This document shows positions 22,381 to 34,014 of a stretch of DNA of 64,000 nt, piece by piece. Position numbers and translations under genes: made by a program. This DNA comes from Warburgia ugandensis. Its lineage: Eukaryota > Streptophyta > Magnoliopsida > Canellales > Canellaceae. The notes under the pieces were generated by a model. That model did not search any database, was not told the origin of the DNA, and was given only the letters and a program-made list of their open reading frames with translations. Within the stretch, counting starts at the first letter, position 1. Each line of letters starts with the position of its first letter. The stretch is taken from contig CP141127.1 of the NCBI GenBank assembly GCA_035236585.1, positions 51,830,001 through 51,894,000 of the forward strand. Direction: 5' to 3'.

Positions 22381-23120
22381 TTCGAGAATTCCCTGATGTA
22401 TTCCCGGAGGACTTACCAGGTCTACCTCCACCAAGGGAAATTGAGTTCATCATTGACCTTATACCCGGTACTTCCCCCATTTCCAAAGCTCCTTACTGAA
22501 TGGCTCCTGCAGAACTAAGGGAACTAAAGACACAGTTACAGGAACTACTTGACAAAGGGTTCATACGACCTAGTGTGTCTCCGTGGGGAGCTCCAGTCCT
22601 TTTTGTTAAGAAAAAGGATGGCTCGATGAGATTGTGCGTAGACTATCGGATGCTAAATAGGGTCACCATTAAAAATAAGTACCCTCTTCCCCGAATTGAT
22701 GATCTTTTTGATCAACTTCAGTCAGCTAGAGTCTTCTCTAAGATTGATCTACGATCAGGGTACCATCAACTTTGAGTTAGAGAAGAAGATATCCCCAAGA
22801 CAGCCTTCAGGACTCGATACGGCCATTATGAATTCAGAGTGATGTCCTTTGGTTTGACTAATGCTCCAGCCGCGTTTATGGATCTCATGAATAGGGTGTT
22901 CAAGGAGTACTTAGATAAATTCATCATAGTGTTTGTGGATGATATATTAATATATTCTGAAACTCTTGAAGACCATGTAGAACATTTAAGGATAACATTA
23001 AGCACCCTACGAGCACACAAGCTATATGCAAAATTCAGTAAATGTGAATTTTGGCTGGAAAAGGTTAATTTCTTAGGACACATTATATCTCAAGATGGCA
23101 TAGCAGTTGACCCTACTAAG
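22381..23120 (+). pseudogene. pol: Reverse transcriptase domain (two stops)
   Basis: It opens with FPDVFPEDLPGLPP and the [25 protein letters not shown] region. It then has [37 protein letters not shown] and the catalytic FVDDILIYS box, with its first aspartate at 22938-22940. A TGA at 22497-22499 stands where the family has arginine in PYRMAP, and a TGA at 22773-22775 where arginine follows HQL. Both are one C-to-T change from CGA. Without them the domain looks full length. Confidence 0.93.
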
Positions 23121-23720
23121 GTTGAAACAGTACAAAACTGGGAAAGACCTAAGACGGTCACAGAAATAAGAAGCTTCTTAGGACTTGTTGGATATTACAG
23201 AAGATTCATCGAAGGTTTTTCACAAATGGCTTTACCTCTAACTAAGCTAACCAGGAAAGACACAAGATTTGAATGGACTGATAAATGTGAGGAAAGCTTC
23301 CAAGAACTAAAAAGAAGGTTGACTATCACACCTGTCCTTACCTTACCATCAGGAAGTGGCAAATTTGAGATATATAGTGATGCCTCGCAACAAGGGCTAG
23401 GCTGCGTACTTATGCAACATGGGAAGGTGATCGCTTATGCTTCTCGACAACTCAAGAAGCATGAAGTCAATTACCCAACCCATGACTTGGAATTAGCAGC
23501 CATAGTCTTTGCCTTGCGAATATGGAGACATTATTTATATGGGGAAAAGTTTGAAGTTTTTACAGATCACAAGAGTCTTAAATATATCTTTTCCCAACAA
23601 GACTTAAACATGCGACAAAGAAGATGGATGGAATACTTAAAAGACTATGACTTCTCCATTCATTATCACCCTGGAAAAGCTAATGTGGTAGCTGATGCAT
23701 TAAGGAGAAAAACCCAAGGG
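23121..23720 (+). pseudogene. pol: RNase H domain and connection
   Basis: After the connection ([18 protein letters not shown]) the RNase H reads [18 protein letters not shown], with the catalytic aspartate at 23379-23381. It continues with [23 protein letters not shown] (catalytic glutamate) and [14 protein letters not shown] (aspartate), and closes with [16 protein letters not shown]. The usual serine before RK is arginine here. No stop falls within this part. It would degrade the RNA strand during reverse transcription. Confidence 0.93.
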
Positions 23721-25106
23721 ATGTGTGCAAGTTTATTAACCAAGAGATGGAAACTACTACAAGAAGTAATCACATGGAAACTAGACATAAGTAAGCACAA
23801 GATCATTATGGCAGGTCTAACAATAAAATCGACTGTTAATGAAAAAGTTAAGCAAGAACAGAAAGGAGATCCAAATATACAAGCTTCCATAGGAAAACCA
23901 GGATTTACAAAAAAGGAAGATGGTAGCATTTACATGCAAGGAAGATTAGTGGTACCAGCTAATGAAGAGTTAAGAAAAGAAATTTTAAAAGAGGCTCATC
24001 GGTCCAAGTATACAATACACCCAGGAGGGACTAAGATGTATCAGGACTTAAAGAAACAATATTGGTGGGATGGTATGAAAAGAGACATAGGGGAATTTGT
24101 GGCAAAGTGTTTAACATGTCAACAAGTAAAGGCTGAACATCAAAGACCTGCAGGATTGTTACAACTCCTTGAGTTACCCGAATGGAAATGGGACCATATC
24201 ACAATGGACTTCAGCGTAGGGCTACCCAAGACCTCTAAGGGTCATGACATGATTTGGGTGATTGTTGATAGATTAACTAAGACAGCCCATTTCCTTCCTA
24301 TACGCCATACCCAATCCACTGACAGCCTATCTCAGCTATACATCAAAGAGATAGTAAGTCTACATGGTATACCCCTTAGTATCACTTCAGATAGGGATAG
24401 CCGCTTCACCTCACAACTCTGGAAGTCCATCCAAAAATCCTTAGGATCTTCCTTGAACTTTAGCATAGCCTTCCATCCATAGACCGATGGACAGTCAGAG
24501 TGCACAATCCAGATAGTCGAAGATATGTTACGAACTTGTGCCCTTGATTGGAAGCAAAGTTGGGATGAAAACCTACCACTAGTCGAGTTTGCGTACAACA
24601 ATAGCTTTCAGTCAAGCATTGGCATGGCTCCATACGAGGCGCTCTATGGGATACCTTGTCGATCACCCACCAGTTGGAGTGAAGTTGGAGAATCCAAGGT
24701 GCTCCAGTCCGAGCTGGTAGAGCAATGTGCCGAGAAGGTCAGACTCATAAGAAGCCGCCTCCTCACAGCTCAAAGCCACCAAAAGAGCTATGCTGATCGA
24801 AGGAGGAGACCATTGGAGTTCGACGTAGGAGAGCACGTTTTCCTGAAGATATCTCCCACTAAAGGAGTTATGAGGTTCGGTATCAAAGGCAAGCTTAGTC
24901 CGCGTTACATAGGAACTTTCAAAATCCTGGAAAAAGTGGGAAAAGTGGCCTACAGGATCGCGCTACCCCCTCAGCTATCCGAAGTGCATAACGTATTCCA
25001 TGTGTCTATGCTAAGGAGGTATGTGCCTGACCCCGCTCATGTCATCGACCAGGTACCCATAGAGATGACGGAGGATCTCAGATTAGAGACAAGACCAGTT
25101 GAGATT
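23721..25106 (+). pseudogene. pol: Integrase (HHCC, DD35E, GPY/F-like), one internal stop
   Basis: The zinc-binding part has histidines at 23997 and 24018 and cysteines at 24108 and 24117 (H-x6-H-x29-C-x2-C). The catalytic triad is aspartate 24207 (TMDFS), aspartate 24390 (SDRDSRF) and glutamate 24498 (GQSE), with 35 residues between the last two. A TAG at 24480-24482 replaces the glutamine of the HPQTDGQSE motif (CAG to TAG). The residue after GQSE is cysteine where the family usually has arginine (CGC to TGC would explain it). The C-terminal part has GKLSPRYIGTFKILEKVG, a GPY/F-like module, and VHNVFHVSMLRRYVPDP. It would insert the cDNA into the genome. Confidence 0.93.
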
Positions 25107-25241
25107 TAGGATCATAAGAATAAGAAGCTGTGGAACAAGGACATGCCCTTAATCAAAGTTCTATGGAGAAATGCGCACATGGAAGAAGAAACTTGGGAAC
25201 CGGAGTCAGAAATGCAAGAAAAGTACCCCGAGATCTTTTGA
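25107..25241 (+). pseudogene. pol: C-terminal chromodomain of integrase, behind a stop
   Basis: After a TAG at 25107-25109 the frame continues to TGA at 25239-25241. It contains KVLWRNAHMEEETWEPESEM, the aromatic-rich chromodomain signature (LW, TWEPE) of chromovirus integrases. In this family the chromodomain is thought to guide integration to heterochromatin, which fits the satellite surroundings. Confidence 0.88.
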
Positions 25242-25277
25242 CTGTATATAGTAGAATTTTGGGGGCGAAATTCCCCT

Positions 25278-25290
25278 AAGGGGGTAAGAA
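25278..25290 (+). other. Polypurine tract (family A)
   Basis: AAGGGGGTAAGAA lies immediately before the 3' LTR. It is nearly the same as the family B tract AAGGGGGTAATAA. Confidence 0.9.
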
Positions 25291-25716
25291 TGTAATGACT
25301 CCAATTTTGTAATATTGAAATTCCAAGTTTAGCAATGAAAAGTTCAATTTTAAAGAAAAGGGCATTTTGGTCATTTCACTAGTTGCCTTAACTAAACCTA
25401 GGAATTTAGTCCTAAAAGTGGTTCCCTTAGATGCGTCTCGGAAAAAGGAATCCAACAAGACCAAAATCACCCAAAACGGAGTTAAAATGAGCAAGATATG
25501 GCCCTTTGAAGTTCAGGGGCAAAACTGTAAATTTCACAAAACGACTTAACCTCAAAAACACAGGTGCCCGTTTTGATACGGGCACCCCATCGTCTTCAAC
25601 CTCCTAGAGGTTTCTGGAACGGCGGTGTTTCAAGAAGAAACCACCGCCATTCTAGAGGGTTCCCCAGCACCATTCAAAGGCGGTTAGAACCCCTCTAGAA
25701 CCCTCTGTAAAAGCTC

Positions 25717-25724
25717 TATAAATA
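25717..25724 (+). promoter_or_regulatory. LTR TATA box (family A 3' LTR)
   Basis: This is TATAAATA in the same palindromic context as at 18467. In this position it could start read-out transcription into the flanking family B LTR. Confidence 0.65.
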
Positions 25725-27379
25725 GAGCTCCTGGGTGCCTCTAATGGCAGCCCAAAAGCCTTGGAGAAAACCAGTCGTGAAGCAGTGACCAAGGGGGGAA
25801 AACGTGGAGAGAAAACCACCCACGAAGCAGGTATACTCCAAAACTCCGCAAACCCACCTCACCCATAGTCCTAGGCTCAGTTTCCCTAGGTTTTTCCATG
25901 AAAAACCATGGAGAATAGGCCTCCAGGAGAGCCACAAAGACCCCTGGGACGTCCCCAGGCCGCACTGGTTCGACAGGGTCAAACTAGGGTGACCTGAGGA
26001 TGACCCAGGTCACTAACAAGCAGGAAGATCCAATAGGACTGTCCCACGTCGACGCAGGTCGACGCCGTTTGAAAAACCAAACGGGCGCGTCCGTGGACGC
26101 GCCCCTAAAGAGAAGGACGTGCGGAGTTGTATGCGCGCGCCGCAGACACGCAGCGCACTAGCGAAGCGTCATTTTTTTGGTTTCTTAAGGATGCTGGGTG
26201 CACGTCGTAGACGCGCAGCGCCCTAGCATTCCTCTTCTTTTTTTTGTCTTTAAGACTATATGTACACACAATGTTAAAACGCTTATAACTTGAGATCTAG
26301 AGCTCCAATTGAGGCGCCGCAAAAGGCGTTGTGTATGTATCGACGACATGGAAACATACAAACCATAAAATCCCTTATCAAAGCCCAATAAAAGGAGGAC
26401 ATGACCCTTAGAATAGGATGATGGCGCGTGACCACTAGAACTTTGGAAAACTGAGAATACCAAGGCCTAATTAGGACCTTGGGACACCCATAGGCATAGG
26501 GATGGACCCCTAATGCCTAAGTAATGAGACCCAACTGCTCTAAACCCCTCAAAGATAGGTTAAACTAACCTTGAGTCCCCAAACCATGTTCAGGAGTGTA
26601 CGAGGACAAAGGGGTTAACGCGACCTAGTCAGGTAGGTGCTCTATCACTATTAGATTCTTTTAAAAGAACTATTGTTATTTGAGAACATATGTTTTGGAT
26701 ATATGACTTGATTTGCATGTGATTTGTATGAATAAATTCAGCATGCATGTTAAATGCGTTGTACTTAGCCATGTTTTGGAATGACTGCATATACATTATG
26801 CACATACATGTGTTGCAAACAAGTGCATGCATTGCATGATTTACGTACTTGCAAAAGATTGCATGTCCTTGAGGGTTGCCAAAAGACGCTGGAGTGCCGA
26901 GGGCCAGGCAGTTGTGAGGGACCCAAAAGAGGACAAGTTTTAACAAAAGGTTTTGACTTATCTTATGTGATTTGGGCAAGTAAGCCCGTGGGTGCTATGC
27001 CGAGGGGTCTGGGTTGGCCACCCGGCCTCTACCACTAATAGGTGGATGGGTACCACGCCCAAAAAGAGGCAAGTCCCTATGTCGACTGCATGTGGTACAG
27101 GGGGCTACCACTGGTGTCACGGCACTGGGTCGGCGTGTCATAGGCCCCGTGGAGGCTATGACCAAGTGTCCTCAGGTACCCGGGGACCACACGGCGAGGT
27201 GGTCGTGGGCATAGTGGACCCTATGGTTTGATGTGCATTTCATGTAGCATGATATGAGGTTGGTCGACCATACCATACTAGGGGTCCATGAGTTGGACTC
27301 CATGAGGCATCTATTGCATATCATGATGTTATCATATATATGATACTTTAACTTTTGGAATTATGTGATCTTTTAAGTT

Positions 27380-27513
27380 ATTTTGAATTTCAGTTGATTA
27401 TGGATTCTTATACTGATGTTGAACTCGAGTATTCAACCATACGCATATTTTGAATTTCAGTTGATTATGGATTCTTATACCAATATTGAACTCGAGTATT
27501 CAAAAATACGCAT
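27380..27513 (+). repeat. 67-bp tandem duplication in 3' LTR
   Basis: This is the counterpart of 20135-20268, with units starting at 27380 and 27447. Confidence 0.9.
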
Positions 27514-27951
27514 GTTTTGAATGAATGAGCATATGATTTTAAAACATCTCATGCATTTATAAAACTAGTAGTGATAGGCCATACTGAGTATATTATATAC
27601 TCACGCAATCCCCAATATTTTTCAGATACAAAGTAAATACCTAAGGGCAAGGGACATTTGCACTAGGAGGCACAGGCCAAGCACAAGTAAATAGACCCCT
27701 ATCTTATCTTTCAATGTTATTTGATTGTAGTTACTCTCTAATAGCTGGGGCTGTGACTAACACTTTCTTGGGAACATTATTGATTTAAAACTTTGCCATG
27801 ACTAAATAGATTGAGAATGTGTTTCACACTCGGGGTTTTTATGAAAGGTTGTTTTCCAAATGAAAAAGAATTTCATGAATTTTATATTTATAAAACAAGA
27901 GATCTCGCCTTTTTATCAACATTGCATCACTTAAAAACCCGGGTCGTGACA

Positions 27952-27956
27952 GGTAC
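27952..27956. repeat. Target-site duplication GGTAC (right, family A element)
   Basis: It matches 18036-18040 exactly. Confidence 0.95.
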
Positions 27957-28877
27957 CCATTCCACCTAATAGTGGTAGAGGCTAGACGCCAACTCAGACC
28001 TCTCGTCATAGCGCCCACAAGCTTATTAACCCAAATCATATAAGATCAAACAACCAAAAACCTCTTTGTCAAAACCTGTCCTCTTTGGGTCCCTCACAAC
28101 TGCCTACCCAGCGTCTTTTGGGCAGTCTAACGTCTTTTGGTAACCCTCAAGGACATGCAATTTTTTTCAAGAACTCAATGCTCACAAATCATGCAATATA
28201 TGCAATTGTTTGCAAACCATGTCTATGCATAATGTATTTATCATATGTATGCCGAATTAAGTCACGCTAGTCATATACTTATACTTAAAACATGCATTTT
28301 CAAAACAATCATGGCTCTTTTAAAAAGTCTAGTAGCGATAGAGCACCTACCTCAAAGTCTCCTAGAGTTGCGTCCTTTATCACTCAACCCATCCCTGGGT
28401 CTCATTTATAAACTCCTGGGCATGAATGGATACAAGGAGTCCTTATCAATTTCAATCTATTTAGACATTAGATCGCTAGATCTGCCTTTAGGGTCCATGG
28501 TCCTTACCTAATTCATTTGTCAGGCTAGATCCTATGATATGGATCTACTATTCAATAGTTAAACTCTGTAAATTGTCCTCTGATCCTAACTTTAAAGTCT
28601 CATTAGGTCCGTGTGTCCCAGTTCCCAGGACACCCGTGCATCCTGGTTGAACCGCGATCGCCTCACGTGCGTACGTGCCGAAAGACCGTGCCAGGGACAG
28701 CGTTTTGCACGCGCACATGCATGCTCAAGCGACACGCTATGACGCGCATCATGGATGGCATCGCACGGACGTACCTTTGGTGTAACATGGCGCGTCTCAG
28801 CTCTCAGGGCACCTCGTGCATCCTGGTCGAGCCAGGATCCATGCCCCATGTCACGCGCGCACCCGAAGGCCGCACCT
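27957..28877 (-). mobile_element. Family B 3' LTR, second part (copy 3, reverse, truncated)
   Basis: It continues the LTR broken at 18040 (CCATTCCACCTAATAGTGG onward, as at 39408). It stops at about 28877 in CCGAAGGCCGCACCT, where the sequence jumps to the internal region equivalent to 6030. The last ~0.9 kb of LTR, the polypurine tract and ~0.1 kb of interior are deleted. Confidence 0.85.
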
Positions 28878-30454
28878 TAGGAATCAATTCTAGGCTCAAC
28901 CTCAATTTATCATTTTTATTGTTCCATCTACAAGGCCTTACCTATAAGGGCCACTTTCGCTGCGTACTCTGATGCATACTCCCATGCATGCCAGTTTAAC
29001 AATACCGGTTTCTAGCGGTAATTCATCTATCTCAAAATCCTTAGATGCCTATACTTTTGTCATCATGTATAGGATAGTCTCCTCGTAGGCTCATACTTCT
29101 TTATTCATGCATAAATTACTCCATACTTCTTTGAGATCATATGATCTTCTTTCTCATAGTCCTTTTTGAATATCATAGGATAATCCCTTTTTCTTCTTGT
29201 CTTTCATCTAGTGATCTCTTCATCATCCACATCTCCTTCTAATGTTTGGTTATATGTCATTCGTAAGAGTCCAACTAAATTACCTTCTTTCTATTGTGTC
29301 TAACTTTGCTTCTTATCTTTCATATTTGTTCCCAAGATACTTCAATAACTGACATGGTATCATGTGCTCTATAGCCAAACCCTTGATTAACTTCGAATTT
29401 TCAACTGTCTGTCATTTTCCATATGTGACTTGATTCCTCGACCAAAGCTACATAAAATCATGGAAGCCAATTAGTAACATCTTTCATCGAGGACATTATC
29501 ATATAGTGAAAGTAAAATGTCCTTACTCTATATCCAGTTTCATAATTATTAAATTCTTTAAACGCTTTTCTCATGTCAAATGTTAATGGTCAATTCATCA
29601 TCATGGGTCAAATGTTCTTGTCCAGAGGCTTATGTCACTATTCACATCAATTTGTCATTAGGATTTTCAATAATGTTCCCATTTATGTAAAGCAAAAAGT
29701 CTCTTATTCATAATCTAGCACCCTTACTAGGTCATGGTTGAATCCTTTGTCATCATCCTCTTTGTCCTTTCTTTTCTTGATAGTTTTCTTTGTAACCTTT
29801 CAGCCCAAAAGTTCTATACTCAATCCAGTAGGGTTAGTCCTTAGGAAATTCCTTCAATTGATTTTTCGTACTTGGTATATGCTCATAACGACTAACTTTT
29901 TCTCTAAAGGCAATGTAACATCACATCTCACCTTATATTGTGCTGACCACCTCAACTTTTCTTCTTCTATTCCCTATATCAATATGTTGTTCAATCTTTT
30001 ATCAAGGCTTTATCGTCAATCATGCAGTCTGTATTGTCAGGAGGTATCCTCATAAGTAGTGATTTTCAAGTGTTCCCTCATACTTAGCTTATAAAAATAA
30101 TTCTCCTTCAATGACGATTATATCAAATTGTACTGAAGTTGTTAACTCAACAAGTTTAACAACACTCAGGTAAGCATAAAACATTTTCTTAGACATAGAA
30201 AGACTTTATTTGATTACCTATTGATCTCTTTCCAGATATATCTATATCATAAGCTCAAGGGCCTCTAAAGTGATCAGTACTTATTTGCCTTCCTTTTTAA
30301 TCCAAGTTGGCAGCATCTTTCAGTCTCAAAGTAATTTCTATGGTTTGTTATGGTATCTATTTAGGTTTGGAAAAATTTGTCTCACTGGTGGAGATCGTTC
30401 CTTATTTTTGCTTATGTCTCAATTGTTACTGTATTTATTGTACTTGTAGCTCCT

Positions 30455-30498
30455 CCATGATGTGGCCTAATCAACTTCATGATGTGGCCTAACCAACT
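30455..30498 (-). repeat. 22-bp direct duplication (copy 3)
   Basis: This is the counterpart of 2531-2574 and 7627-7670. Confidence 0.85.
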
Positions 30499-32237
30499 GA
30501 CCTCATACCCTCAAGTGACTTAGTCTAATAAGTAACTTCTTTTAGGTAGAACTCATGTCCAAATACTTATAATATCCCTTTGAGTATATAACTTCGACTA
30601 CTAACTCATAGATACTAACATACTTGATTAATTAGGGTGGGATACCTTTATTTAGTACTCTAAAGGTAATGACTAAATAATGGTCTTAAGATTTCAGGTC
30701 TTCCAATCTAGGATAGTAAGACCCCAATTTGATCCTTGATGGTACCCTACTTGCTAAATGGACAAGTCACTGTCCTGGCTTAATTCCTTTTTCAATATAC
30801 TTTATTGGCAAGGTGGGATATTACCAAATTTTTCTTTTTATGGATTATATTCATTGGTGTTCCCCATAAGCTAATGGATCAGATAAGAATCTAATTGTAA
30901 TAATTGATATCAAACCATTTGTAGAATTTAATTTCTAGTTGGTCATCATTCTTCTTTGGAAATTTCTTGTCGCATAATCCCCTGAAATTCAATACTCTAC
31001 TCAAAGTCTTAAAGCCCATATGCTTTCTCTCTTTTATACTCTTTTACAATAAGATCACCAACTCATCTAGTATTATTGCTTCGTATTGTTTGGTTTACCT
31101 TCCTATAGGATTCAAGATGAAAGATTTGTATGTATCTTTATAGAGTCATGATCTTCTTATTTTGACTATTCAATATTCATTGAATACTTATAGTTACATC
31201 TCTATCTCTTTCTCTCTTTTCTTCAAAATCCTCATTTGGTCTACCTGGATCAATATCTCTATATGCTTTGTTGCATATAATTGATACTTCATCATAAACT
31301 AAATGCTTCTCAGAAATTCTAAACTGTCTTAAGATCATTGAAATCCTCTATTGCCTATAGCCTCAATAAAATTCATACAATGTCTTAATAATGGCATTGA
31401 CATTTTGGTCATGCTATACTTTTCTTACAAGTTCATGTTAGGATCAATCTATTATCACAGATCTATCATCCCCAATATTATCGTCAAAAATCTTTTGATA
31501 ACTCTATCGAATTCATTTCCCATCATATTCGTGTTATGTTTCTCTTAATCACATGATATGTCACTCGTATACATCTTCTTATTTCCTCCATAATACTCAG
31601 GTAGTTACTATTCGATCGCACTTCACTCTTCATAAGATTCCAATTAAGGTATCAAAATTTGAGCTAAGTCCTTTAGGATCCATTCCTTTGTGATCTAGTA
31701 CGAGTCACAGTTATCCCCTAGTATCATCTTGCATTCTCATCCTTCTTGGATTATCATCAAAATCTTCTCAAAGTCTGTCTTTTACATCCCTTATCATACT
31801 CACATCATATCCCTTGTGATAGTGTGCTCATATTATGATATTCTTTATGATGGTAAGGTAGCTATCTAGGTTCTTCGATGTTCTCATCTTTGGTGAGATT
31901 GATCTATTACAGGTCAAAACTATCTACTAACAAGTCCACTAACATCTTCATTCATCATTCTCACCATAATATGATCATTATATGAGTTTTTATGTCTGCA
32001 CTACTGCACAACAATCCTTAATGATAAGATTTAAGACACCCAATATCTAAGTATTGACTAGACCCATCTCCTTTTTCACCTATTTGTTTATGGTGAAAGG
32101 CCTTGAGCATTAATATTGTAATCTTCAAACAGAAGTAGTCATCTCTACTACTCCTATTTATACTACTTCTTCTTGATTTTCTCTATTGTCTATGACCCTT
32201 GGACATGCTGGACTGGTTGTGAAAGGATAAAACCTGG

Positions 32238-32249
32238 GCTCTGATACCA
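32238..32249 (-). other. Primer-binding site, tRNA-iMet type (copy 3)
   Basis: GCTCTGATACCA lies two bases before the LTR terminus TGTGACGACC at 32252. Confidence 0.9.
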
Positions 32250-32251
32250 AC

Positions 32252-34014
32252 TGTGACGACCCGGGTTTTCTCATGCATTTTTAAATGCAATATCTAATTC
32301 CTAAGGCGGGATGCATCCCTATTTGAAAACCATTTTATAAAAACCATGCAATGTAGCGAAAAATCTTTGGTTTTAAACTCATTTTGAAAACCCCGAGTGT
32401 CATTTGCTTCCACAACAATCAAAGTAGTTTTTTAAAAACTTCAGAAATCATAAATGTTTTTCCCCAAGTCTATCTAGTCATAGCACAGCCCAACTATAAA
32501 TAAATACAAATACATGTCCAAAGGGTAGAGAGTTTACTTACATGTATAATTCTCCTTTATTATTCACTTGCTCATAGCACTAATATCTCCTGAGGCGTCT
32601 TCTATTTGTGAGAGGAACTATCCTAAAAAATGTTAAGGATAGGGTGAGTATATACTATACTCGGTAGGAGTCTATCACTACTAGTTTTACAATGCATGCT
32701 ATGTTTAAAATCATATGCTCTTTAAAACATGTCCATGTTCGAACAATCATGTTCAATATCGATATTAAAAACCACTGTCGAATTGGAATACTGACGACTT
32801 AAAGAAATAGCATAATCCAAGTCGAAAGTATCATATATCATAAACATAATGATATGCATAAGATGCTCAACTGAATCAAACTCATAGATATATGGTATGG
32901 TATGGTCGACCAACCCTATGTCATGCCATATGCAATGCAAGTAAATCCACGAAACCATAGGGCCCAACTATGCCCACGACCTTGCCGCCGTGTGGTCCCC
33001 AAGTCCTGAGGACACTCGGTCATAGCCTCCATGGGGCATATGACACATCCACCCAGTGCCGTGACACCAGTGGTAGCCCTCTATACCACATGTAGTCGAC
33101 GTAGGGACGTTGCCCTTTTTGGGCATGGTACCCATTCCACCTAATAGTGGTAGAGGCTGAAGGCCAACCCAAACCTCTCGGCATAGCGCTCACGAGCTTA
33201 TTAGCCCAAATCATATAAGATCAAACAAGCGAAAACCTCTTTTTCAAAACCTGACCTCTTTGGGTCCCTCACAACTGCCTACCCAGGGTCTTTTGGGCAC
33301 TCCAATGTCTTTTGGTAACCCTCAAGGACATGCAATTTTTTTCAAGAACTCAATGCTCACAAATCATGCAATATATGCAATTGTTTGCAAACCATGTCTA
33401 TGCATAATGTATTTATCATATGTACGCTGAATTAAGTCACGCTAGTCATATACTTATGCTTAAAACATGCATTTTGAAGACAATCATGGCTCTTTTAAAA
33501 AGTCTAGTAGCGATAGAGCACCTACCTCAAAGTCTCCTGGAGTCGCGTCCTTTATCACTCAACCCGTCCCTGGGTCTCATTTATAAACTCCTAGGTATGA
33601 ATGGATACAAGGAGTCCTTATCAATTTCAATCTATTTATACATTAGATCGCTAGATCTGCCTTTAGGGTTCATGGTCCTTGCCTAATTCATTTGTCAAGC
33701 TAGATCCTATGATATGGATCTACTATTCAATAATTAAACTCTGTAAATTGTCCTCTGATCCTAACTTTAAAGTCTCATTAGGTTAGCGTGTCCCAGTTCC
33801 CAGGACATCCGTGCATCCTGGTTGAACTGTGACCGCCTCATGTGCGTGCGCGCCCAAAGGCTGTGCCAAGGACCGCGTTTTGCAGGCGCACATGCATGCT
33901 CAAGCGACACGCTATGACACGCATCCTAGATGGCATTGCACAGACGGACCTCTGGTGTAACATGGCGCGTCTCAGCTCCCAGGGCACCTCGTGCATCCTG
34001 GTCGAGCCAGGAGC
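32252..34014 (-). mobile_element. Family B 5' LTR, first part (copy 3, reverse)
   Basis: It starts TGTGACGACCCGGG and is colinear with 38515-40280. It is interrupted after GAGCCAGGAGC by the family C LTR and continues at 38421. Confidence 0.88.
34010..34014. repeat. Target-site duplication GGAGC (left, family C LTR)
   Basis: It pairs with GGACC at 38421-38425. Other family B LTRs read GCCAGGACCCGTG here (4990, 40275), so the left copy carries one later substitution. Confidence 0.8.

Larger units (their letters stand above)
18041..27951 (+). mobile_element. Complete Ty3/gypsy chromovirus retrotransposon, family A (Tekay/Del-like)
   Basis: This is a 9.9-kb element with all structural marks. 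It has LTRs of ~2.66 kb (18041-20706 and 25291-27951) with TG...CA ends, a tRNA-iMet primer-binding site, a gag-pol region 20847-25241, a polypurine tract 25278-25290 and a 5-bp duplication GGTAC. The order protease, reverse transcriptase, RNase H, integrase, chromodomain defines a Ty3/gypsy chromovirus. The very long LTRs suggest the Tekay (Del) clade, which a reverse-transcriptase phylogeny would test. The element is inactive because of six in-frame stops and two 1-bp frameshifts. It sits inside the 3' LTR of family B copy 3 and is therefore younger than it. Confidence 0.95.
25291..27951 (+). mobile_element. Family A 3' LTR
   Basis: It spans TGTAATGACTCC to GGGTCGTGACA. It is colinear with the 5' LTR, with scattered substitutions and small indels. 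One indel in the CpG-rich part (around 26085-26140) changes the local ACGCGC-type repeats. TATA box at 25717-25724. Confidence 0.95.
28878..32251 (-). mobile_element. Family B internal region, copy 3 (no gag-pol)
   Basis: It aligns with 6030-9447 in the same orientation, with many small indels. It has no sense-strand coding frame. The recurrent antisense frame is at 29738-30055 and is longer here (105 codons) because of local indels. The 22-bp duplication is at 30455-30498. Confidence 0.8.
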
